Shown: piece by piece, positions 27,546 to 35,387 of the stretch
Numbering within the stretch: the stretch's first letter is position 1
How the letters are laid out: each line of letters opens with the position of its first letter
DNA from: Flavihumibacter fluminis
GTDB taxonomy: Bacteria > Bacteroidota > Bacteroidia > Chitinophagales > Chitinophagaceae
Reading direction: 5' to 3'
NCBI RefSeq assembly: GCF_021491375.1
Contig: NZ_JAKEVY010000004.1
Span: forward strand, 124,001-188,000
DNA: 64,000 nucleotides
Position numbers and translations under genes: made by a program
The notes under the pieces: model-generated
Databases searched by the model: none
The model's input: only the letters and a program-made list of their open reading frames with translations
What the model was told of the DNA's origin: nothing

Positions 27546-28856
27546 TTATCTTATTGGCTCTAATGCTTTACGGATGGCTGCCACTTTAAGCAGGCATTCC
27601 TCGTATTCCCTGGCTGCATCCGCGTACCAGGTAATGCCGGAGCCAACCTGGCAGGATAAATACCGGTCCTCCTGATTATACATGAGGCTCCGGATAACCA
27701 CATTAAAATCAGCTCTACCATCCGGCGTACAATAACCTACTGCGCCGGAAAATATGCCCCGTTGAACCAGCTCATATTCCTCAATTAATTCAAGGACTCG
27801 CTTTTTGGGTGCTCCTGTCATGGATCCCATTGGAAAGATTGCCTGCAACACGTCCACCAGGTCAATACCCTCCTGCAATTGGCCGGATATGGTAGAGATC
27901 ATTTGATGCACCTGGGGAAAACTGTAAATTCCAAAAAGTTCATCCACCTCGACCGTTCCTGGTTTACAGATCATGGACAGATCATTTCTCACCAGGTCAA
28001 CCACCATCACATTTTCCGAACGTTCTTTTTCACTGGCTACAAGTTCTTCAGCGGAACGCGCATCTCTTTCCGGATCAGCATAGCGGGGAGCTGTTCCTTT
28101 GATGGGTTGCGACCAGATTTTTCCTCCTTCCATTTTAAAGAATCGTTCCGGGCTTGCACACATCAGATAGCGGTTTTCCCACCTGTAGAAAACAGAATAG
28201 GGATTGGGTGAAATTGAAACCAGTTTATTAAAAACAGCAATGGGATCGATGATTGCATTTTTCGCCCGGAACTCCTGGCAGAAATTGATTTCATAACAGT
28301 CACCCCGATGGATATGCGCTTTTAAAGCTTCCACTCTCCGGATGTAATCTTCAGCGCTCATAACGGCCTCAAGAGTTGCTGAAGGACCCTGAGTATCCAA
28401 TTGACGCGGACTATCCATGAGCTGCCGGTAAACCAGCTCAGCCTCCATGGAATAACTACTGATCAACAAGTTATTTTCTCTTACCAGAACAAGTGTATCC
28501 GGAACAAAAAAACTGCAATCGGCAAATCCGATTGGATCAGGCAGTTGTGTAGAACTTTTTATGGTTTCCGCTTTCATGCCAAAACCAAGGTGGCCGAAAG
28601 TCCAGTCGGAATTCTCTTTCAAAAATAGACGGAGAGCAGGCAACGCGGTTCCTGCCTTTTCTGAGAATTTTTTCCATGAACCAGCTGCTAACAGGCATTC
28701 ATAGCTGTGCAGGCTTTCCTGGTAACCATGATTGTCCATAAAGCAACAAATGTTGAACGGGTTGGCCCAGTTCAACATTTGCAATTTCAGTGCTGGCAGT
28801 TGTTCAATGGTGTAGACCCTGAATGTTCTGCCATGCAGCAATATTTCAGTTGACAT
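27546..28856 (-). CDS. pabB: aminodeoxychorismate/anthranilate synthase component I family (PabB-type)
   Basis: 436 residues of the chorismate-binding enzyme family. Conserved blocks: YEINFCQEF, SPNPYSVFYR, SPERFFKMEGGKIWSQPIKGTAPR, SEKERSENVMVVDLVRNDLS and GSMTGAPKKRVLELIEEYE. The PIKGTAPR block is typical of PabB and TrpE. The lack of a trp context and the short N-terminus favour PabB, which makes 4-amino-4-deoxychorismate for folate. No glutaminase partner is adjacent. The start codon shares a base with the stop codon of the acidic-protein gene upstream, so the two are co-translated. Confidence 0.85.
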   Translation of the reverse strand: MSTEILLHGRTFRVYTIEQLPALKLQMLNWANPFNICCFMDNHGYQESLHSYECLLAAGSWKKFSEKAGTALPALRLFLKENSDWTFGHLGFGMKAETIKSSTQLPDPIGFADCSFFVPDTLVLVRENNLLISSYSMEAELVYRQLMDSPRQLDTQGPSATLEAVMSAEDYIRRVEALKAHIHRGDCYEINFCQEFRAKNAIIDPIAVFNKLVSISPNPYSVFYRWENRYLMCASPERFFKMEGGKIWSQPIKGTAPRYADPERDARSAEELVASEKERSENVMVVDLVRNDLSMICKPGTVEVDELFGIYSFPQVHQMISTISGQLQEGIDLVDVLQAIFPMGSMTGAPKKRVLELIEEYELVQRGIFSGAVGYCTPDGRADFNVVIRSLMYNQEDRYLSCQVGSGITWYADAAREYEECLLKVAAIRKALEPIR

Positions 28857-29287
28857 TAGAAGTCGTCCTCTTCATCATCGAAACCGGAGTCATTGAAAAG
28901 ATCAAGGTCTTTAAAGTCATCATCAAGACCCAGATCATCCTCTTCTTTACCAGGCTTCTTGGTTCCGGTACTCTTTTTGGTTTTTGATTTAGGCAGATCG
29001 AATTCCTCAAAATCAGGATCCCAATCGTCCTCTTCTTCTACTTTTTCCCAATCATCATCCTCCAGATCATCCGTATCTTCTTCCTCCTCCTCATCATCCT
29101 CGTCTTTTTTGGATTTCGCCGATTTGGATGCTTTCTTGGAAGCTTTTGGAGTTTCCTCCTCATCTTCCAGCTCATCCTCCTCGTCTTCCATTTTTTTCTT
29201 GGATTTTGAAGAAGTTTTCTTTACCGGCTCATCACTGGATGAAGCCTTCGGGGTAGTCTTTTTTTCCTTATCAGATTTAGCAGCCAT
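28856..29287 (-). CDS. acidic, low-complexity Lys/Ser- and Asp/Glu-rich protein
   Basis: 143 residues from the ATG at 29285-29287; a 20-residue extension upstream looks non-coding. The first ~60 residues are Lys/Ser/Glu-rich. The rest alternates Glu/Asp runs with Lys/Ser blocks and ends in an acidic stretch (DSGFDDEEDDF) after a short motif DDDFKDLDLF. No globular domain is visible and it is expected to be disordered. The composition recalls the acidic tail of RNA-polymerase delta or histone-chaperone-like proteins, but there is no homology I can assert. It lies between purA and pabB on the same strand and is coupled to pabB by a one-base overlap. Confidence 0.65.
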   Translation of the reverse strand: MAAKSDKEKKTTPKASSSDEPVKKTSSKSKKKMEDEEDELEDEEETPKASKKASKSAKSKKDEDDEEEEEDTDDLEDDDWEKVEEEDDWDPDFEEFDLPKSKTKKSTGTKKPGKEEDDLGLDDDFKDLDLFNDSGFDDEEDDF

Positions 29288-29373
29288 AGCACAAAAGGGA
29301 TTACATTGTAAATTTTCAGCGTTCTTGTTAAATAGCCAAATTTTCAACTAATAATTTTTAGCGCTCATCAGAT

Positions 29374-30636
29374 TTACAAGGTAACAATCTGATCGCGACC
29401 AGGTCCGTTAGAAATATGACTAACGTCTGCACCTACAAACTTATTGATGAAGGAGACATATTCTTTCATGGATACAGGTAAATCCGCCGGATTTTTCAAC
29501 TGACTGGTATCCTGGTTCCATCCTGCAAATGACTTCAGCACAGGTTTGATCTGGTGACGGGTCATCTGGAAAGGAATATAGGGCGTTTCCTTACCATCCA
29601 CTTCATAAGCCGTACAAACCTGGAGTTCCTTGAATTGGTCCAAAACATCTGCCTTGGTCATAATTACTTTGGTAACACCATTAATCATGCAGGCATATTT
29701 CAGGGCTACCAGGTCAATCCATCCGCAACGGCGGGGACGTCCGGTAGTGGCACCAAATTCGTTGCCCAGTTTGCGCAATTCTTCGCCAGTTTCATCCATC
29801 AGTTCAGTTGGGAAAGGTCCGCTGCCTACACGTGTACAATAGGCTTTTGTTACCCCCATCACTTCACGGATTTTCTGCGGGGCCACACCCAGTCCATTAC
29901 ATACACCGGAGGTAGTAGTGTTGGAAGATGTAACAAAGGGGAAGGTTCCGAAATCAATATCCAGCATACTGCCCTGAGCGCCTTCTGCCAGTACTTTTTT
30001 ACCGGCTGCCATTTGTTCGTTGATGAAATATTCTCCATTCACCACATTCAGGCTGCGCAGGAATTCAATTGCTTCAAAGAATTCTTCCTCCCATGCAGTG
30101 ATATCTTCCTGGAAATTAAAATTATCCAGCAAACGCTGGTGTTTCAGCCGTAACCGAATATAGGAAGTGGTAAAGTTTTTATCGAGCAGATCTCCCACAC
30201 GCAAACCGTTTCTACCGGTTTTATCCATATAGGCAGGACCAATACCTTTCAAGGTAGAGCCGATCTTATCGTTTCCTTTTTGCAATTCAGAAGCCTTATC
30301 CAATGCGCGATGTGTAGGCAGGATGAGGTGCGTGCGATGAGAGATAAACATATTCTTACGCACATCCACCCCAAAACTTTTTACCGTTTCACATTCTCTT
30401 TTCAGCGTTACGGGATCCAGCACCACACCATTGCCAATCAGGTTGATGGTATTTTCATGAAACACACCGGAAGGGATCTGGTGTAATACTACTTTTTTAC
30501 CCTCCACATAGAGTGTATGTCCGGCGTTCGGGCCTCCCTGGAAGCGCGCGATGATATCGTATTGAGGAGCGAAATAATCAACGATTTTGCCCTTCCCTTC
30601 ATCGCCCCACTGGAGGCCTAAAATTGCATCTACCAT
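29374..30636 (-). CDS. purA: adenylosuccinate synthetase
   Basis: 420 residues. The N-terminal GTP-binding P-loop-like motif GLQWGDEGKGK, GPNAGHT and the HQIPSG block are present, as are IMP/aspartate site motifs GSTLKGIGPAYMDK, EGAQGSMLDIDFGTFPFVTSSNTT, and TGRPRRCGWIDLV and ISNGPGRDQIV near the end. It makes adenylosuccinate from IMP, the committed step to AMP. Length and motif order are standard. A TATTTTTG element on the minus strand at 30672-30679 may be its -7 box. Confidence 0.97.
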   Translation of the reverse strand: MVDAILGLQWGDEGKGKIVDYFAPQYDIIARFQGGPNAGHTLYVEGKKVVLHQIPSGVFHENTINLIGNGVVLDPVTLKRECETVKSFGVDVRKNMFISHRTHLILPTHRALDKASELQKGNDKIGSTLKGIGPAYMDKTGRNGLRVGDLLDKNFTTSYIRLRLKHQRLLDNFNFQEDITAWEEEFFEAIEFLRSLNVVNGEYFINEQMAAGKKVLAEGAQGSMLDIDFGTFPFVTSSNTTTSGVCNGLGVAPQKIREVMGVTKAYCTRVGSGPFPTELMDETGEELRKLGNEFGATTGRPRRCGWIDLVALKYACMINGVTKVIMTKADVLDQFKELQVCTAYEVDGKETPYIPFQMTRHQIKPVLKSFAGWNQDTSQLKNPADLPVSMKEYVSFINKFVGADVSHISNGPGRDQIVTL

Positions 30637-30717
30637 TTTTATAATTTGACTGCTTGCTTATAATCAGGCAGCAAAAATAGGTGGATCAGACTCAAATAAA
30701 AAACCTGATTCGGGAAA

Positions 30718-30761
30718 TAAAAAAAGTCGGAAGAAATCCACCTTTCGGGATTCTTCCGACT
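30718..30761 (-). terminator. intrinsic terminator of the susC-susD unit
   Basis: AGTCGGAAGAA (30725-30735) pairs with TTCTTCCGACT (30751-30761), and the stem is extended by a few more pairs around a bulge. On the minus strand the stem is followed by seven Ts. It lies 37 bases after the susD stop. Confidence 0.85.
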
Positions 30762-30797
30762 ACCAAATTATTAGTTCAACCAAAAACTCTTACCCGC

Positions 30798-32201
30798 TTA
30801 TTGACAAGGGTTTACACTATCCCAATCGGCTTCGGCACGAGGTATGTGAAATTTTTCAAATACCGAATGCGAAGGTTTATCAAGCGGCAGGGCATTCAGC
30901 TTGTTGTAGCGCCGCATATCAAACCAACGATGCCCTTCCATGAACAGGGAATACCGGCGTTGGTGCAGCAGTTCATCTATCAGGGCGTTCTTGTTTCCGA
31001 TAATACCCGGTTTGGCAGTGGCCAATGCAGCCAAACCATTTTGGGTGCGGATATAATCCAGCGCAGCAACTGCCGCCGCCAGTTCGTCTTTTTGCAGTTT
31101 TGCTTCCGCATACATCAGGATCAATTCTTCATTGCGAAGAAATTTAACCGGTGAAGTATTCGTAGCAAACATCTGTACCTCATGCGTCATGAGAGGATAA
31201 TCCGGGGGTGCTGTAGCAGTGGTACGCTGCCGAACCCTTGCCGTTCCACCTTCTGCCATGCTGGCTCCGAAGACCCGTTTATCGCCCGCCTCTGCTTCAG
31301 GCACAAAATCAGACTGTACCAGAATCGGTGTACTGTTGTTTTCAATACTGCGCCAAATGGGATTGGTTTCATCACCCAGTATGGTAGAGTAAAGGAAAGA
31401 GGGTCCAACATTCAGGTCTCCGTTGAGGTCAAGAAACGACTGATTGAGGGTTGTTTCCAGGGTATTCCAATCCTGATGATATAAGGCAATGCGGGCTGCT
31501 ACAGCACGATTGAATTGCTTGAATCCGCCAATGGTTGCAAGATCACCCCAGCCATCTACCATTGGGAAAGGAAACTCCGTAGTACCAGCCTGCTCCAGGG
31601 CAGCCAGGCCTTCATCTGCCAGGCCTTTCAGATAAGTAAGTGATTCAGTATAGTTCTTAAAACAACCCGGCTTCAGCAGATCGCCTTCTGTACTCAGATC
31701 CGAAAAGCTGGTCCGGATTCCATTGGAACCCATCATGTTCAGACAGTTCAGCATAACATAGGCCTGAACAGTTTTACCGAAACCTTTCGCGGCAGCTTTT
31801 TCAGCATCTGATAAAGCAGCGGTGTTGGTAGCAGACTGCAGCATGATTTCAGCCCGGCGACGGGTCTGGTTGAAATTGGAATACCAGCCATACATAATAC
31901 CGGCAGCATCAAGTGGAATTTCCCCTTGCAGCTCGCGGTAATAGCGGCTTTCCGTCTGAGCAAAGTACACTACTTCACGACCGATGGAACCCGACCAGGT
32001 CCGAAAAGAGAATACACCATCACGCATAACCGACTGGACACCCACGCCCAACTGGCTGATCTGCTGCCGGGTGGCATTTCTCAATACCGATTCCTGGGTA
32101 GGTGCATTGGGGTTGGGAACATATTCCGTTTTGGTACAGGAACTCAATTGTACCGCTGCAAGGGCCAATACAAGCAACTGGCTTTTATAGATTCGTTTCA
32201 T
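30798..32201 (-). CDS. SusD/RagB-family nutrient-binding outer-membrane lipoprotein
   Basis: 467 residues from the third of three clustered Met codons (32201), which starts the signal peptide; the lipobox is LSSC and the cysteine is followed by TKTEYVPNPNAP. It is shorter than many SusD proteins (500-600). It keeps the helical TPR-like scaffold and the C-terminal SusD block (FLRNEELILMYAEAKLQ, LDYIRTQNGLAAL, ELLHQRRYSLFMEGHRWFDMRRYNKL). It sits over the SusC channel and captures a glycan or other ligand. It begins two bases after the SusC stop. No glycoside hydrolase lies nearby, so the substrate cannot be guessed. Confidence 0.9.
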   Translation of the reverse strand: MKRIYKSQLLVLALAAVQLSSCTKTEYVPNPNAPTQESVLRNATRQQISQLGVGVQSVMRDGVFSFRTWSGSIGREVVYFAQTESRYYRELQGEIPLDAAGIMYGWYSNFNQTRRRAEIMLQSATNTAALSDAEKAAAKGFGKTVQAYVMLNCLNMMGSNGIRTSFSDLSTEGDLLKPGCFKNYTESLTYLKGLADEGLAALEQAGTTEFPFPMVDGWGDLATIGGFKQFNRAVAARIALYHQDWNTLETTLNQSFLDLNGDLNVGPSFLYSTILGDETNPIWRSIENNSTPILVQSDFVPEAEAGDKRVFGASMAEGGTARVRQRTTATAPPDYPLMTHEVQMFATNTSPVKFLRNEELILMYAEAKLQKDELAAAVAALDYIRTQNGLAALATAKPGIIGNKNALIDELLHQRRYSLFMEGHRWFDMRRYNKLNALPLDKPSHSVFEKFHIPRAEADWDSVNPCQ

Positions 32202-32215
32202 CATTACTATCAATT

Positions 32216-35191
32216 TTATAATCCGATATTGAGGTGAAAGAAATAGCGCTTGGCAAGCGGGAAGGGGGCCAGGTCAACACCGCCAGTTAGCGCACCACCG
32301 GCGTTACCCGTATTGAAGTTGGAAACTTCCGGGTCGTATCCGTAGTAATCGGTAATGGTTACCAGGTTCTGAGCAGAGAAGCCCAGTCGTACACTTTGCA
32401 CCACTTTTCCAAAACCGGACTCCAGGAACTTCGCTGGAACAGTATAATAGAGACCTAATTCCCGAAGACGGATATAACTCGCGTCAAAAACGAAATTGGT
32501 GATCTCTGAACCCTGGCGTTCGATGCCCACCGGATCTCCGGATTTACCAATCGTGCTCCAGTCTTTGGTGGTTCCTCCTTCATCTTTCAACAAGCGGGTG
32601 AGGGAAGCATTGTAACCACCCTGACTGGTATGCCAAAGCATGTTGAAATCAAAGTTCTTCGCAAAGCGAATATTGTTATTCCAGCTCAACTGGAAATCAG
32701 GCTGGTAATCTTTGTAACGAACGGTATTTCCGGCTGTATCCAAACCCCACCACGCCGTGGGCGAAGTTCCGAGTGCTATTCGTTTTCTGCCATAGGTACC
32801 GAAGCCGGAACTAGCTACATAGGAGGGCGGAATCGCGAGACGGGTTACTTCTGTCCGGTTATTCCAGAACTGCACGGAACTGCTCCAGTCGAAGTTGGCA
32901 CGTTTGATGATCTGTGCATTCAGGCCGATCTCTATACCCTTGTTTACAAGGTCTCCAACCGGGAACAGTTTGATGGAGGTTACACCGGTACCAGGTGCCA
33001 GCGTATAGGGATACAAAAAGTCTTTCACTTTCTTACTGTACCAGGTAGCTTCAAGGGTAATACGGTTTTGAAGGAATCCGAGATCCAGACCAAATTCGAT
33101 TTCCTGTGCCCGTTCGGGATCAAGCGCACTCAGACCCAGTAAGGTAGGCGGTATGGATCCGAGTTCTCCCCCATAGTTTACCCCTACCAAATTGGAATAC
33201 ACTGCGTCAAAAGAAGGGAATCCGGATGCTTCACCATAGGCGGCACGTGGTTTCACCTGGGTAATGATGTTAGAATTCCAGAAACCGAAATTCGCCACAT
33301 TGACGGCAACGGCAGCTCTTGGGTAATAATAATATTTGTCAAAATTGAGTCCGGACAAAGTTGACTTATCCGCTCTTACGCCAACCCGGCCAATGATCTT
33401 ATCGTCCCAGTTCAATTCCTGGCTTGCATCAAAAGCTACCACACTACTACGGTTGATGATATTACCGGAAGTAACCCGCTGGGCAATACTGGGGTTACGC
33501 TGGGCCGGCAGCAGGCCTTCTCCCTGGATAAAGGATTGATCTGTCCGCTGATCATCACGAAGGAATACAAGACCCGTGGTGAGTTCCAGGTTATTACCGA
33601 CGGTAGTGTTGAAATTGAGGCCCGCCTGCATGTAGGTATAGCGGGATTTATTTGTAGTCAGGCGAATGGCGCCTTTAAGTGCTGCTTCCCGCATCAGTTG
33701 CAGATCTTCCGGCAGATAAACGGTTGGCTCGGATACCAGGAAGTCAACACCACCGCGTATGCCTAACTTTAGGGTTGATTTACCCCTGGAAAGCAGCTTG
33801 ATATTCATCTCACCTGAATTGAGAAAACGATTGGTTTTTTCAATATTCTCCGCACGATCAACAATTTCCATCGGGTTTTGAGCACGGCCCGGAATCAGAG
33901 GATAGGATCCATCCGGGCGACGAGCGATGTCCAGGAAATTCGGAATATAGGGCAGGTGGTACGTTAATGAAACGCCGTTGTTGTCATTTCCTGTAAAACT
34001 TCTGCTCGCATAGGAGTTGATGAAATTACTGCTCACTTTAAAATCAATCCGGTCAGTCAGCTTGTGATCCAGGTTCATACGGAAAGATTTCCGGGTATAG
34101 CCGGTTTTCTTCTGAATACCGGTTTCCCGCTGATAAGACCCTGCGATATAGTAACGGGTACGATCGTTTCCACCCGACACATTCAGGCTGGTGTTGTTGA
34201 TCTTGCCGGTATGACCCCAGATCATTTTTTCATAATCCCAGGTACGGCCATTGGCAGCATCAAAGAGATCAAGTGCATCCTCTTCCGAAATATTGTAAGC
34301 GCCGCCATAGGTCTGGATTTTTTCTCTCGACCAGTTGGATGATCCCAGGAATTTACTGGCTTTGGTAAAACCTGCATCCTGGTTAATGGTAATACGTGCT
34401 TTACCGGTCTTACCTCTTTTGGTGGTAATTACGATCACTCCTGCACCCGCTCTTGAACCATAAATTGCAGAAGCGGAAGGCCCTTTCAGTACTTCCACAC
34501 TTTCAATATCAGCCGGATTGATATCTGCAATCCTGTTGGGGGCCTGGTCCTGTGTACCGGCATCCAGGCTGGTGGCACCGGTAAATGCGCGGGTACCCGT
34601 TCCCGTTGCAAACTGATCGTTGTTAACAATAACACCATCTATTACGAATAGTGGTTGGGAAGAACCGGCAACGGTAGATACACCTCTTAAGCGTATACTC
34701 ACGCCACCTCCGGGTGCACCAGAGTTAGCTGTGATTTGTGCGCCGGGAATCTTTCCACTGATTGCACCGTCCAGGGTAGGCGGACGAGTGGAACCAGTCA
34801 ACTCTTTGGCACTGATTCTGGCCACCGAGTTGGCAGCATTTGATTTCTTGATGGTTGATGCCAATCCGGTTACTACTACTTCATTCAAATTGGAGTCATC
34901 CTCTTTCAATTGAATAAGCAGTTCTCCTGAACGGATGGAAACTACCTGGGTTTGAAATCCAACAAAGGATACTTCCAACCGGTTGGAGCCTGCAGGCACC
35001 GAGATGGTAAAATTTCCGTTTTCATCTGATTGGGTGGATTGTTGTGCGCCTCTCACCTGGACGGTAGCGCCCTGCAATGGGTTTCCTGCAGGATCTGTAA
35101 TCCTGCCTTTCACAGTCTGCTGTGCAGCCGCCAGCAGTGGCAATACCAGTCCCAGCAGGACAGGCAGCCAGGTCCCGAAAAATCTTCTCAT
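32216..35191 (-). CDS. SusC/RagA-family TonB-linked outer-membrane transporter
   Basis: 991 residues. Signal peptide (1-23), carboxypeptidase-regulatory-like domain (about 25-105, VKGRITDPAGNPLQGATVQVRG), plug (about 115-230 with the SusC signatures GVSIRLRGVST, PLFVIDGVIVNN, IADINPADIESVEVLKGPSASAIYGSRAGAGVI) and a long beta-barrel ending HLNIGL. It pumps ligand captured by the SusD partner into the periplasm using TonB energy. No sigma/anti-sigma pair, two-component regulator or carbohydrase adjoins it, unlike a full polysaccharide-utilisation locus. Confidence 0.93.
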   Translation of the reverse strand: MRRFFGTWLPVLLGLVLPLLAAAQQTVKGRITDPAGNPLQGATVQVRGAQQSTQSDENGNFTISVPAGSNRLEVSFVGFQTQVVSIRSGELLIQLKEDDSNLNEVVVTGLASTIKKSNAANSVARISAKELTGSTRPPTLDGAISGKIPGAQITANSGAPGGGVSIRLRGVSTVAGSSQPLFVIDGVIVNNDQFATGTGTRAFTGATSLDAGTQDQAPNRIADINPADIESVEVLKGPSASAIYGSRAGAGVIVITTKRGKTGKARITINQDAGFTKASKFLGSSNWSREKIQTYGGAYNISEEDALDLFDAANGRTWDYEKMIWGHTGKINNTSLNVSGGNDRTRYYIAGSYQRETGIQKKTGYTRKSFRMNLDHKLTDRIDFKVSSNFINSYASRSFTGNDNNGVSLTYHLPYIPNFLDIARRPDGSYPLIPGRAQNPMEIVDRAENIEKTNRFLNSGEMNIKLLSRGKSTLKLGIRGGVDFLVSEPTVYLPEDLQLMREAALKGAIRLTTNKSRYTYMQAGLNFNTTVGNNLELTTGLVFLRDDQRTDQSFIQGEGLLPAQRNPSIAQRVTSGNIINRSSVVAFDASQELNWDDKIIGRVGVRADKSTLSGLNFDKYYYYPRAAVAVNVANFGFWNSNIITQVKPRAAYGEASGFPSFDAVYSNLVGVNYGGELGSIPPTLLGLSALDPERAQEIEFGLDLGFLQNRITLEATWYSKKVKDFLYPYTLAPGTGVTSIKLFPVGDLVNKGIEIGLNAQIIKRANFDWSSSVQFWNNRTEVTRLAIPPSYVASSGFGTYGRKRIALGTSPTAWWGLDTAGNTVRYKDYQPDFQLSWNNNIRFAKNFDFNMLWHTSQGGYNASLTRLLKDEGGTTKDWSTIGKSGDPVGIERQGSEITNFVFDASYIRLRELGLYYTVPAKFLESGFGKVVQSVRLGFSAQNLVTITDYYGYDPEVSNFNTGNAGGALTGGVDLAPFPLAKRYFFHLNIGL

Positions 35192-35224
35192 GAATTCATT
35201 TTGATTTGGTGTTTACAATGCCTC

Positions 35225-35242
35225 AACAATTAATAAATTGTT
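35225..35242. promoter_or_regulatory. inverted repeat in the susC leader
   Basis: AACAATT and AATTGTT pair perfectly around a four-base AT loop, 34 bases upstream of the susC start. It could be an operator or an early RNA hairpin regulating susC; only the symmetry is certain. Confidence 0.4.
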
Positions 35243-35312
35243 AAGACGATAACGGGGACACTGACTGATTTAAAACCGGATGCGTTGCAGTGAAACCTTA
35301 CCACTCATCACG

Positions 35313-35350
35313 AAAAAAGGGCCTTGAAAAGATTGTGCTTATCAAGACCC
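35313..35350 (-). terminator. intrinsic terminator after the (p)ppGpp synthetase gene
   Basis: On the minus strand GGGTCTTGA pairs with TCAAGGCCC (one wobble pair) and is followed by six Ts. It lies 38 bases after the stop of the RSH gene and separates it from susC. Confidence 0.8.
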
Positions 35351-35387
35351 CAAACAATTTGAGACCATCTTATCGTGAACTAAAAAA

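Noticed and set aside
28893-29351. A 152-codon Ser-rich frame antisense to the acidic protein
   Set aside because: Poly-serine arises from reading the complement of Glu/Asp codons; the minus-strand frame is coupled to pabB and is the better gene.
32630-33142. A 170-codon plus-strand frame inside susC
   Set aside because: It is a shadow of the susC barrel region with no promoter or domain features.
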